Origin: Ciona intestinalis
Taxonomy: Eukaryota > Chordata > Ascidiacea > Phlebobranchia > Cionidae
Direction of reading: 5' to 3'
Length of the DNA stretch: 64,000 bases
NCBI RefSeq assembly: GCF_000224145.3
Contig: NC_020167.2
Span: 239,644-303,643, forward strand
Shown: positions 1 through 12,404 of the stretch, in pieces
Position numbering within the stretch: position 1 is the first letter of the stretch
How the letters are laid out: the number at the start of each line of letters is the position of its first letter
Translations under genes and position numbers: made by a program
Notes under the pieces: generated by a model
The model's input: only the letters and a program-made list of their open reading frames with translations
Databases searched by the model: none
Told to the model about the DNA's origin: nothing

Positions 1-3000
1 GATCGACACGCGATACAAGATGTTGAGACAACCTAAAAATACAGAACACATCCACTTACAATATTCAACCTACTTACCTCGGTCAACCCAACATATATTA
101 CAATCTAGCTTTGTAATAAATCACACACAGAACCATTTTATCACAACGGGAATTATCCAACTTATAGATCAGGACATCATAGTTAATACTGAAAATATAT
201 TGTATTCTTACCGTTGCATTACAGAAGACATCTTCTTCGCCGGTGTTGTCATGCCTACAGCATGAGGATTGTGGTTTCAACCAATCAAAATAATCATCCA
301 ACCATGAAGATGCAGGGTAAGCAATGTGGGAACTAAATTTACAGAAATTTTATTTATCTCTTTGCATACAGTGGCAATGACCAAATTAATCAAAACGTTA
401 AAGTAAAGGCAATTCGCAGTAAAATAACAGTCCTTAAAAACACAGTGGGGTAAAGAACACTTAAGTAAAAAAACTTAAACCCACAAATGTTAAGTTTACT
501 TTATTTTAAAACTAATCAAGAATTTAAAAGATTTTCGGTTTGCCTTAAAGTAAAAACGAATAAAAATGCTTTAAAATAAAAATGTAATCAACTTTCCACT
601 CACTAGTTAGGCATCTTTGACATTCTTGCAATTTGTTCAATAAGTGAATTATTATTACAACCCATGCCACCACATATCTGGTTTGCACCAGCAGCATCTG
701 TGTAGTTCTGCCCGTCCTTTACTACAAAGTAAACTGGTGCTCCAACTGACAAGTAACTGAAAATAAATGGAACAATTAGGTCGCAACAATTGATAAAATG
801 TTCCTAATTCCTAAAATTAAACACTTTTTCTTCATACAGAAACACCTTATGCTCCGGTAAAACAAGTATAGTTATAACTCATATATAGTACTGTGGTATG
901 TGAGGAAGAATACCATTAGCACATATTATTTCCTAATTAAGTTTTTACAATTAATAAGTTTTTAAAAAGCAGGGACCCCAAAGCAGTATAAGACAAATTT
1001 GGTTCCCTTGTTTATTTTTATTGCAGTGCATACAGTTCCACGGGTGCCTGCCTATCCTGCCACCCCAGACTTGACCTATGAGTAATTAAATGTATTACTT
1101 GTTCATTCCATCAAAATAATCAAGCACATATGAATCTTCAGGCATGGATAATGATTGATCAAGTCCAATATCAACCTTATGCAACACAGCCCCACTGAAA
1201 CACGCAAACCCTGCAAATTAATAATATCATTGTTTCATTTTAACTGATTCAAACGAGCATCACATTTTACTCCAGGTTATTTTAAATAATATAGACATTT
1301 AAACGTAGCCAAGACCTTCTGGTCAATTTACTTTTTTTGGAGGTTTCCTAAATAGGACATTGAAACATAAGCATGCAAACATAAATCCCTTGTACTTTGT
1401 AATTGTACCTTACAAACAAAATAATAAATGCTTACCAGCGAAGATGCAAATTACTATTGGTCTAACACAGGATGATAAAACAGCAGGAGAAAAATAATTT
1501 TTCACAATTAAATAAAGAATTCCATCATTTTCACTTTCTTCATTCTCCTTGTCTTTGATACAACACAAACAATCGAATCGATTTGAATTCTAAATAAACA
1601 ATAAGCTTCAAATACTTATCTGCAAAATACTTTTAATTGTCAAGCATTTTTGAGACAAAACCTCAAAATTAAACGATGAAAGCTCTGGCTTTTTTATTTT
1701 CTAATCTGTAAGTTTTTGTAATCATGAAAACAATTTTACATTTAAGTAACAGCGCAAATTTTGTGTACTTTGCGACCACAATGCATGAAATGGTCACTAT
1801 GGTTGAAAACCAGTAATCAAGAATAGGATTTAAATTAAAAATAAAAATGCTAGCTGGAAACTTTACCTGTCGTTTGTTATCAAGGGCAAGTATGGCAACA
1901 AAACAAGATATTTGTAACAAGAAATCACAGAATATTGCAAGACCAGCCATCATGGAGAATGTACGCACAGCAGGCATTGTTGATAAACCTCCTGAAATTG
2001 TTATTAACATTATATGTCAACTAATCCTGGTTTTACATATGACTAATTAAAGAATTATTTTTTAAATATTAAAAAAATGTATTCAATGCTATTTTAAATC
2101 TCATTAATTAATTGACAAAGACAAGAATCAATTGAAAAAATCTTGGATAACTTTAAGAGGTTTCACCTAAGAAGAAAGCAACCGTCTCTGATATTGAAGA
2201 CATGAACATACTTGGAGCGACTTCACCAAGAACTCGTCCCAATCTTTCTTCAGGAGTTTCACGAGGTTGCCAGTTATCCCTGTGAGATAATGTTAATTAA
2301 ATGCATATGTATTACATTTGTAAATTGTTTGCAAAATCGTACATTTGTTAATTGTTAGCAGAATATTGGTAAAAGGCAGTTACACCTATAGTTGTCATTT
2401 TGACAAATATTGGAAACTTAAATAATAAAGTTAATAAAAAAAAATTAAAAATCCACTTTAACCACAGCAGTGTTTTTATAAACTTTGAACCAAATTTCCA
2501 TATCGCGACTCAGTCTTTAAATAAAGGGAACTTTATGGATTAATGCAAGTATGCAAGTTAATATGGTGAATGAAATATACCATAACTGTTCAACCAACAA
2601 AACCAATAGGACTGCAAACATGTGGTGAGAAAGATTGCTTTTCTCAAGGTCAATTTACAGTATTGAAATTTAAATAAAGTTAAAATAATAATTTACCGCT
2701 GATAATGTTGCACCAGTATAAATATATTATCCACACCAACAGCTAATGCAAGGAATGGAATCACTTCAACAATGATAAGAGTGAGTGGCACGTTAGCATA
2801 ACTGAATATACCAAGTGCCATGACAACTGAACACAACACAATCATCACACCAGATAAACCAACAGTTAACTGACAATCAACCTGAATGAACGAAATCATC
2901 ATCAGAATTTATAAATCAATTTTCTTGTTCAAAAACATTTTTAGTAAAAAAACCTTGTGGTTTATAATATTAAACATAAGTAAAACCATGTCATAACATT

Positions 3001-6000
3001 TGTGAACTAAAACGATCAACAAAATTTCTTTTTTGCAACTGTTTTTCTGTTTTCAGTTTAAATACAAACATCCCAATGTGTGTTTAAGGTTTACTTTCAA
3101 CATCACTGATGATAGGTTTAGTTTTTTAAACTAAAACATGTGAAAATGACATAATTTCATTAAATAAAAGAAAGTTTTTTTGACTGTTCACACAAACCTA
3201 AATATTTAAATAAACATAAAGTCACACAAAGAAGAAACTAACCATTGTTCTTCCAAGCCTACAACTTCCAAATCTTCCGAGTGCAATTGCAACGTAAGCA
3301 AACATAATGAGATACGAAGCTATAATGGTCATCACATCTGCTCCAGATTCTCGATTAATTTCATCTTCAATGGACCGTTCCGATGTAAATGCAACGTTAA
3401 GTTTGCTACCATTCCTCTTCACATATTCCTTCATGAACTCAATGTACCTGAGATCATAGGCATTACATTTCATGAAGTTTTAGGAAAATCCTGGTCGACA
3501 ATGTTTTTTAAATGCAGTTCAAGCCATAGAGGTGAAACATAGAAAACCTCATTGTCATCAATTAATGTGGCAATATTACTTATCCAACTTACCTTTTCTC
3601 CCATGCCATTGCCTTGGCTAATTTTTTAGAGTTGTTATAATAATTCACAACGGGAAATGTTACAACTGCTGCAGTTGCTTCTAAGTAATTAGTTCCATTA
3701 AATCCACCCAAAGCAACCCATGGGAACACAGGCCCACCAAATGTTCCCAAACAAGACAGATGTAGTTTTGTTGCATCATCTATTGAAGCTGCTCCACTGC
3801 AAACATAAAACTTTTATTTAAATACACCTTAATACCACGTTGTTCATAGTGTTTTGTTGGTTTAACAGCCATGCTAATTTTTAATAAGTTTACTCAAGTA
3901 GTTTTAACTCCTAGCATAATTATAATAACAGTAGTTTTAGAGTAGGTGCTTAATTATCTGTTCACCGCATTTTACGTTTGGCGCAAATATTTGGGATGTT
4001 ATTTGATTGACTCACCTCAGGCATGCCATCAAGTGGTCATGATAATCGGCTTCAAAGAAAAATCCTCCCTCGGAATAAGCTTCCTTATCAAGGGTGGCGT
4101 GATCATTTTGAAAGTAGTTAACCACTGACATAATGGTGCAGTTATTATTATAAGGTGCGAGTGGTTTAAGGCAAATATCTTTCAAAGTGACCGTCTCATC
4201 ATCAAGCTTTGCTGTCAACCTTTCAACTTCAAGCTGTAAATCTAAAATCTAAAACAAAAAAACAGAATTTTGGTGTTGTACTCATAAACATTACTACATA
4301 AAACACACAGGGCAAAAGTTGCAAGTATCAAACTTTATCATTTGATTCATAGAAGAGTCAGTAGTCAAACAAGGTTCAATTTTATTTTGAACTTTAGCAG
4401 ATCTTAAACTGAAGTTATTGAATATATTGTACTTTCACGGAAAAGATAATTGACGCTTTCATGAGGTTTGTGAGAAGCTTAAGAACTACTGTGTTATGTA
4501 GACTAAGCGGATTGTTAAATTTATTTATTGACACGTTAAATACTTCATAATAGCAATGTTTTCGAATCTGGCACCGTGGCACAGTGGTTGGCACCGCACG
4601 TCTGCCTCCAACCCAGAGGTTACCAGTTCAAGGCTTGGACCATTATAAGCACAAATAGAACTTTTATTAACGTCAAACACTAAGCATTACATCATTACCT
4701 CATGCAAGACATCTTTTCTTAGAATGGAACCAAATGTAACATTGACTTGTTCTCCCGTACTACTTGAAGAGTATGGTTGATAGTAAGTGGTTGAACTATT
4801 CTTTGCAGTGATTATCATTTGTTCAGTTCTGTTAAACAAATGTCATAGGGAGTTTTTAATGAATTAAATGAGGATTTATTTTACCCAAAAAGTATATGGA
4901 GGTTATTTATTTAGGTTTATTAATTCTAATTATTTCCTAAAGGATTGTGTTGAAAAAGCATAATAATGGATACAAGATAATTTAATATTTACTAGGAATT
5001 TATGTTAATAGTGCATTTTGCAGAGAATATTAATATTATCACCATAGAAATTAGTTGAATATGCAGTTAAAAGTTGTAACATATTTATAACTCTGTAACA
5101 AACCTGTAGAAAGGACCAAAGTGTTGATCGAAATAATCTTTTCTTAATCGAGCTTCGCTTGATGGCGCTGACCATAATTCAACTGGATCGGTCGTTATTG
5201 TCATGAATTTTAAACCAAACGCAGACACACCAACCAATATAAACCCTGCATGTCACAATTGTGTTTCAAAAGTATCCAATATACAAATACAATATGCATA
5301 CATTATTAAGTATCAGGATTTAAATAGGAAATACATATATGGCTATATAATTTGCTTATTAGGTTTCTTCCTGCATTAAGTACAATATGCATGGTAACGG
5401 ATCATTAGTGTAGTTGCATGAACATACATACCAGCAAGCAAGATAATAAATGGATGTCTTGCACAAATTATTCCCCATTTTCGGAAAGCGGATCTGAGTC
5501 CATTTTCAAGATACAACCCCCACCTTTCCACAACTCCTAATTCATCTTCACAATCCAATGGTTTGTCAAGACTGTAAGAAAAGGAAACTTCCAATATACC
5601 CAAGTAAAATTAAAGCATGATTTTTTACTTTCTCATCATAAAGAAACATGATGACTATCTGCTGCAAACTAATATTTAACCAAAGTTACCTGTTGGTTGT
5701 TCTGACCCCAAGGTCGTCATCACGGGCACTCACAGTGCTATCATCAACCACAGTACAACACGATTCATCAAAGGTTGAATATTTATTTCCACTCTTACAG
5801 CACAGATGCATTATAAACACCATGAATACTGTCAAATGATTGATACTTTTAAAATATGATTGTAGTTGAGTGTTTATCAATAAAATAGCATTGATTCACA
5901 TAAAAAGCGCCTGACTGTAAAAATTTGTCCTAACCACCAACCTACCACAAAACCATTGCTAAACATAATGGTATTTTAAAAGTCTAAAATACTCTAAAAG

Positions 6001-8647
6001 CTTTAGGAAAGGCAGCTGAAAAGCTGGTGTCTTTTACATAAGCAAAGTTTCGCAGCAGTTACATTCTAAGCTAGTTTTATCAAAATCCGTAAGTTAAAAT
6101 TTGTGACAAATACCTTGTTTAATAATTACTTACAGAAAACAACGCAAAATCCTCCATAAACAAATGTCATTGTAATATAATATCCGTCAATGCCAAATAT
6201 TGTCCATGGTGGAGATGGTTTGGGGGGTTGTGGGGGGGGTCCTGCACATGCTGTTGGGCAATCATTGCAACTGCATGCACCTGTGGTTTACATTGATTAA
6301 GTTTCCCACGAACTGCGTATGTAATAAACATGTGTGCTGTGTGCAAGACTGGTAAATACTAATATCCAAATATTTAACAAGTTACTGAAAGTCATTGTAC
6401 AAAATTAACCTGTTTATGGAACAATGTAACTTTAGTGATCAAGCTTATGTGTATGTAAACTCAACGTAACAGGAGGTTTGCCCAAGTTATATAATTAACC
6501 AACCGTCTCCATTTCTTTGTGTCTCGTTGCATTTGCCAGTTTGGTAATTCATTCCAACACTTGTGTCGTTTGAAAATGTGACGTCAATTTGAAATGGAGC
6601 GAGGCCATTACTGATACTGTTCATGTAGGTGATCCAGTTCTACAGAAAAATAATTTTATAATACCAACCGCCTGTGGTTTTTAAAACTGTGTTTGCTGTA
6701 AAACTTCAACAAATTAGGAATAGTTTTTATACAATGTGTGTGAAATTGTAAATTATGTAAGATTGGTTTGTAACAAACTGGTTTATAACCTTAACACAGG
6801 TGCACAGTCATAATAACAAACTTCTTAGGTATTGTTTTCGTTTTTTTTTGTGGTAAGGCAAAAATAGCTTATATTTACTTTATCAAAAATTCTTTGCCAA
6901 AATTACATATAAAGAAAAAAGTGAAAGGGTGTAAGAAAACAGTTTAATGAATATCATTCCACTAACCTGTGCATTACATTTGTCAGCATAAGGCCCACAC
7001 AAAAGATTTAACGCTGGTGTGTTCGTGGATGGACTGCTCACATGGCTACATGAATTAAACATGGATTCTGCATATTGGTTGGTCATGGTGTAGGACAACG
7101 TAGAAACATAAGTTTGGTTTTTTATCATGTGGATTGTGTCAGTTGATGTATCTGGGAAAAATATAAAGTGCTTAGCTGGAAGATTAATATAAATGCAACC
7201 CATGAATACTCTACAAAACAAAGTATGCATTATTGTACTTCTCATAGCCTACAAAGCCTTTAATACAACACCAAATATTCAATTTAATTTGATGTATGAT
7301 ATTTACATTTTAAAATGTCTTATGTATATAAACGTTAAACTTATTTATACCTGATTGCTTAAAAATTAACCTCTTACTTTTTAAAGTTTCTGGAGTGGTG
7401 AAGGTACTTTGATCTGTGCTGCAAGTCATTTCACAAAACATGGCCACGAAGTTGCTGAAACAAGCAGGACATCTTGAGAGGTATTGGTAAGGTAGTTGTA
7501 AGTTACTCTGAAGTGTCTGGAGTTGTTTGGTGCTGCAGCATGTGTAAGTCAAGTTGGGGCCTACAGATTACAGAATAATAAATACATGAAATTAAGAAAT
7601 CAAATCAAATATTACTAGATCACCTTTATACATGTAAGGACATAACTGCAACAAGATATCCAAGCCAGTTTGTTCTTCTAATTTTTTTGCTTTTCCGTTG
7701 TAAAAACAGTTTAAATTTTTCTTGTTAAGAACATTAGTGGCACATTCATCATACATTATGCAATATCCATCTTTGTGAATGAAGTTGTCTTTACCCGTGG
7801 ATGAAAACTGAGCGTAACACTGAAATCATAGAATATAAATGTTAATTATAATCTCGAACACAAGATGTTAATTAATAACTATATTTATACTTGTCGTAAT
7901 AACGTAATAATGTTAAGTTCGCAAAATCATAGGATTTCTAGTTTCACTCCTAATATTTTAAAACTAGATACAATTACAAAGTGTCTATAGTTTTATACTA
8001 TTGTAATATTCAACACCTTATAAAGCTATGTTACACTCTATTATAGCAGTTACAGATGGAAAATCTGCAATATGTTCATACAATGTAGAATAGAAAAAAT
8101 ATAGTAAACAGAATAGTTTAGATTATGGAATATATATATACAATGGAGAGTCATAAAGACTCATTTAAGAAAATTGAAAATAGACAAATAAAAACAAAAA
8201 GTAGGAATATGTTACGTTATATCACAAAGTCATGTGAGAAAATACAAAATGAGCTGAGCCATCAGAAACTGCCCCAAATGTCAGGAAATAATTAAAACGG
8301 ATCACTGCCTGTGGCTATCAATGAAAACAGCAATCAGCAGTTTTTTGGATCAGGAACAGAGTACAAAGTTCATTAAACACCAGACCAGAGTTTGCAAACA
8401 AAGAAAACAGTTGTAAACTAGGTGAAGTGAGTCTTTTAACACTGTTTTTAGATTAATCCAAATTAAACAATTTATTATCATTTTAAATACAAAATAATAT
8501 TCCTAATCGTATTTTATTTTTTTATTAAAGTTAATTTAACATAGTAAACGCACAGAAATAAAATATTAAACCAAAGCAAAATCAAAGTTTACCAACCTGT
8601 ATTATAAGAACAAACAAAAATACGATAAAACAGAACGTCCTCTTCAT
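1..8647 (-). CDS. NPC1: NPC1 intracellular cholesterol transporter (3' end beyond window)
   Basis: Lysosomal/late-endosomal sterol exporter. Exons, 5' to 3': 8597-8647, 7624-7819, 7351-7560, 6967-7151, 6504-6639, 6134-6280, 5690-5828, 5432-5571, 5104-5245, 4699-4828, 4016-4248, 3593-3796, 3243-3447, 2697-2881, 2167-2279, 1867-1991, 1436-1589, 1099-1210, 604-756, 212-332, 1-32. All join in phase with GT-AG borders, giving about 1,037 residues. The start encodes a hydrophobic signal peptide ([17 protein letters not shown]). Next come the Cys-rich N-terminal sterol-binding domain ([20 protein letters not shown]), a proline-rich linker before the first membrane helix, the luminal signature [20 protein letters not shown], and the sterol-sensing domain ([20 protein letters not shown] in exon 14). 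The late luminal loop carries [15 protein letters not shown] and [15 protein letters not shown]. Exon order and motifs follow human NPC1 throughout. About the last 200 residues, including the final helices and any lysosomal sorting signal, lie left of base 1. No frameshift was seen. NPC1L1 is a less likely alternative, since ascidians would be expected to carry a single NPC1-type gene. Confidence 0.96.
4571..4650 (+). repeat. SINE head fragment in NPC1 intron
   Basis: Matches the tRNA-like 5' head of the window's SINE family: GCACCGTGGCACAGTGGTTG (box-A-like), then a box-B-like CCAGTTCAAGGC. Only the head is present, inside the intron between NPC1 exons 10 and 11. Confidence 0.6.
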
Positions 8648-8737
8648 TGCAAGAAATAATTCCTAGCTACTTTATTACAAGTTCTATTTGAAATCGTGCT
8701 ATCTCTGAAACACCTTTAAAAATTGACAAATTGTGAT

Positions 8738-8825
8738 AAGGTGGGGTAAGATGGGACATGTTTATTCATTTTTTGCCCTTTTCTGTAGTCAACAAAACAT
8801 ATTCTCTAATCATACAACTAACCAA
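8738..8825 (+). mobile_element. Truncated TIR/MITE end
   Basis: Begins GGTGGGGTAAGATGGGACAT, like the left end of the family at 13949 and 30692, then has the T-rich interior with a GTAGTCAACAAA-like stretch. No matching right end is visible. Confidence 0.45.
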
Positions 8826-9447
8826 AGGCCAGCAAATCTATTAAAGCAAAGTTAATTGTTGAAAAAACTATTAAAAAATGTAGGAAACAGATCACACATA
8901 ATTTGCAACTGACTAAAACATATGATGCTAGTTAGAATCCTCTTATTTGGTAGGCTTACTAGGCTAATGTCAGAATTTTTCCCATAGCAACACAGAGGAT
9001 TAGTTGCTGGTACCAAGCAACTGACTAAGCGATAAATGCGCATGAATAAAAATAATATGACCTAAGGAAAATTGAATGTTAAAACCAGAACCATAACAAA
9101 AATATTGAAACCTTAAAAATATTACATTACCAGTACACAACATACAGATGTAAAGGTACACATAAAAATATATAATAAATGTCCCACCATTATAAAATTA
9201 GGCACTTGTCAAAAATGCCTAAGACTAACTTCTAAGTAAAAAATAAACAAATAAATTAAGAAACATAAGTCAAACTGTCTTAATGTTCACCGTATAAAAG
9301 CAAATAAAAGTTAAACATAGAAAATATAACCTGGAGTGCTCAGTTCCTTAAACTTACCAACCCAACCAACGCACCCAATCACATTAAACCCCACGCACAT
9401 CCTACACGCACATTCATAGCAACCAAATCCTTTGAATGACACGCCCA

Positions 9448-9455
9448 TGACGTCA
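9448..9455. promoter_or_regulatory. CRE-like palindrome TGACGTCA in NPC1 upstream region
   Basis: A perfect TGACGTCA octamer about 800 bp upstream of the NPC1 start codon, in a locally GC-richer patch. CREB/ATF proteins bind this site in animals. Regulation of NPC1 by it is inference. Confidence 0.3.
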
Positions 9456-10727
9456 TGTCACACTGATCAGACGATCACGCCACTATTTACTCATGCGTGT
9501 CAAACAAATCTCTAGCACCATCTAGCTGTATTAAAAGTAATGTAAACATTTGACAATTTCGTAGAAATATTTTGTAATTTGATATTTATGAAATTTTGTT
9601 ATAATTACTTAATGTATCAAAAGTGCAGTACATAATATAAAATTAAATGTTTGTATTAAAAGTTTTCACCGCAAACAAATGAAATGGAAGTTAAAAAGAC
9701 ATAATGGATAAAATATGTAAGGCTGAGTCTGTATATAAATATGTTGTAACAACACCGATAAAACAAAGACATTGGCCGTAGAACAGTATTGGCCTTTTGA
9801 AACGTCCCAGTATAAATGTTACATGAACAGTGGTAAGTATATACAGCCACAAGCTATACTAGTATTCACATATATATGTAGAGTAGGAAAATGGGACATG
9901 GGGTAAATTGGGAAACTTGTTTTATTTGTTTTTTAGAATCCCATATGGTCAGAAATTAAAATTATGTTTCCGAGTCATGCGGAGTAGGCTATTCCCCAGA
10001 CTATATAATGCACGCCATAGTCCACTACCGTTTTTAACTGTATTAATCGTTAAATAGAAATAGTGGAATAAAAATTAAAATAAGGCTAATTTTTTTAATG
10101 CTCGGTAAATTACACTGGCCAAATTTATTAGTTAAATTTGTATATATAAAGTTTATTTGGTAAATAAGCTATAGTAAAGCCAGGTAAATTTGTTGGATTA
10201 CACTCGAATGTGGAATAGTCTTATTATGAAAACAACTTTTTAATTTAGTCTCCAAATGGGTTGTCTAAAATCTATCAGTCACACAGAAAAAAAAACCTAC
10301 AAGTTTTTTCGTTGCCCTGCCGAGCAACGATAAATCAAGTTAGACTTAGTTCATTCATATTACCAAAAAATATACGAAACGAAATTGTTTCATATATACT
10401 TTACTTTTACTGCAATGAATGGCAAACCAAATGACAGTTTGTCTCGTAGCAGAGATAGAGGTTGTCTTAGGTTTGCCGCTCTTACCTTGAACAATATGTG
10501 AATATTTTTTAATCAAATGTGCATATAACAGTTTACACAACCCATTTATGACTTCGGGTTGAGCACTAATCGTTACGTTTGTTTTGCACAAGGACACGCA
10601 CCGTAATATCGGTAGCAACACTGATCCTAAAATCCGGTATTCCAAGGTGAAGAGACAATATACACCATTTATTTACAACTGTCACAAATGTACACTCATA
10701 CATATAGCTGCTGGTACTGTGTGATAA

Positions 10728-10914
10728 GATGGGATACCGTTAGCAACCCAAATCGCATGTTTTTAAATGGGTAACAACGCTCTTTCAAGTCGCGGGGCTA
10801 TACGGTTGTTCGAGTCGCGAAGCTACCGTAAATTTGTAAATAGTCTTTGTTTACTACCAAATGGAACGAAAAAAAAGCATAAAAACAAGTCCCATATTAC
10901 CCCACCTTTGTACT
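10728..10914. mobile_element. Short TIR/MITE-like element
   Basis: Left end GATAAGATGGGATACC and right end GTCCCATATTACCCCACC are diverged inverted copies of the GTAGGGTGGGGGAAGATGGG termini. The interior shares TTTGTTTACTACCAAATGG with the copy at 30692, reversed. It overlaps no gene. Confidence 0.5.
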
Positions 10915-11239
10915 TATACTTTATCTATCAAACACTCCATTATTTTCTTCTGCATACATCTGTTTATTGTTTAAACAACACGGCTAATAGGTTATATAAC
11001 GGTTGATTTGTTTAGATTTCTCCATCAATCGGCTCTTCTTCCTCATCATGATGTTGAATGAGTTCTTGATCAGGATTCAACGTTTCTGTTTAAACATTTA
11101 CACTTATTTGTCTTATAAAGAGACAAAAATGGCGCAACTATGCTGTTTTATGGACAATATAGTCTCACTCGAACACAAACATGCTATTGTTTTAATTGCC
11201 AAGGTACCTAGTTATACATTTCATTTGAAGACGCCGATA

Positions 11240-12148
11240 TTATTTTTTAACAATTATTTCACAAAAACACCCTAGCCGTCTGTATTCACGACTTATTCGA
11301 TCATAACAGAACATGAGGCCCATTAACACTGTCTTACTTTCCGATATAAGCTCATCCATTTCATCAAGCATCTTTTGAGCATTGTCTTCTCCGTATTCTT
11401 CCTTTAGATCCGATTCTATCTTCAACATCTCACGATTGTATGCACCCTGGTCCTGGGGGAAGCAAATTTTATATTTTTGTTTAAACCACAAAATGCAGCA
11501 CACGATAAATAGGAGTCAAGATTGAATATATAGTGTAACATAAACATTCACCAGGTTATTATAAAACCAAATTTACATAAACATCAAACTCATGATGGTT
11601 GTGGTACAGTTGTTAGCTCGACTGCTTCTACAGTAATGAGGTTACGCTTATTAGGCTCTCGCTGCTGCGATTCATAGTGTATGTGTTCTTGTGCAAGCCA
11701 CTTAACAACAATTGCTTTAACTCAGTGGTCACTTCACTATAACGTGGGTAATTTGTAAACGGACAGGAGGTATATGAAACGGAACATTCGTGTTACAAGT
11801 ACATTCATTACCCAGCTATTACTGTTAGAATCTAAATAAGTTAAATTTATTCGTCTTACCTTATCTTTTAATTCACACAACTTTTTAAGACGTGAGTCTC
11901 CAAAATACTTCGCAATGCGAACCACGTGACCCGCCACCTTTCCTACTTTCCTGTGCATGGAAGTAGTTGAAGTTTAAAAGTGAATATATAGTTGATGTTA
12001 ACATATAAAGACTAATATAACTTCCGCAACTATACAACGTATATACTAACTTCCACACGCGACGACGACGAGAAGACCTTCGGCGCTTCCAGGCATTAGA
12101 GTTGATAACCAAGATGCAACACACAACCAACAGCAGTTTCCAATTCAT
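11240..12148 (-). CDS. Small secreted cationic protein, antimicrobial-peptide-precursor-like
   Basis: Three exons, 12051-12148, 11860-11950 and 11240-11452, join in phase to 133 residues ending at TAA. Residues 1-19 (MNWKLLLVVCCILVINSNA) form a clear signal peptide. Residues 20-33 are almost all Arg/Lys (WKRRRSSRRRRVWK). Residues 34-50 could form an amphipathic cationic helix (KVGKVAGHVVRIAKYFG), followed by a Lys-rich stretch. Exon 3 opens with a strongly acidic segment (about residues 64-103, with EEYGEDNAQKMLDEMDELIS) and ends in a Cys-containing tail. The order signal, cationic core, anionic propiece is that of ascidian antimicrobial peptide precursors, and I infer a haemocyte defence peptide. 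I recognise no named family, and the mature ends cannot be read. A 57-bp 5' UTR intron (12149-12205) ends directly at the ATG, so the start codon opens exon 2 of the mRNA. Another secreted basic protein is possible. Confidence 0.72.
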
Positions 12149-12205
12149 CTAAACAAAAAGCGCCATAACACACCATGTGACCGCAAGACAAGAATCTTAA
12201 CTTAC
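12149..12205 (-). other. Short 5' UTR intron of the cationic-peptide gene
   Basis: On the minus strand, donor GTAAGTTAAG follows TTTAAGCAAAG at 12206, and acceptor TTTTTGTTTAG directly precedes ATGAATTGG. At 57 bp it is among the smallest introns in the window. The acceptor could alternatively receive a trans-spliced leader, which ascidians use. Confidence 0.55.
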
Positions 12206-12404
12206 CTTTGCTTAAAAAGTAATTCTCGCAAAAGATCGAATTTATATTGCTCATATCAGAGATTGTTCTTCATCCAATGCTTGCATGTAAGTAACGATTC
12301 GTGCGTTATTTATACTCGTAGTCGACATGTAGGATGATGGTGGCTTCTAAAAAAGATTGATCGGTTATGTTTATTATTTCAAACTGTTGCATATAATCTT
12401 TGCG

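Larger units (their letters stand above)
8648..11239. other. Intergenic region upstream of NPC1
   Basis: No gene is supported. It holds the NPC1 5' flank, two truncated ends of the GTAGGGTGGGG-type TIR family (near 8738 and 9885), a short related element at about 10728-10914, and a less AT-rich patch at 9390-9530 that could be the NPC1 promoter. A 96-codon open frame at 10355-10645 (-) resembles nothing I recognise and has no gene context. Confidence 0.5.

Noticed and set aside
1021..1080. Possible SINE fragment (GGTGCCTGCCTATCCTGCCA) in an NPC1 intron
   Set aside because: Too short and diverged from the head consensus to support.
10355..10645. 96-codon minus-strand open frame
   Set aside because: No recognisable domain, no splice context; about the length expected by chance in this much sequence.
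11590..11690. SINE-head-like GTGGTACAGTTGTTAGCTCG in an intron of the cationic-peptide gene
   Set aside because: Weak similarity over about 45 bp only; left out of the feature list.
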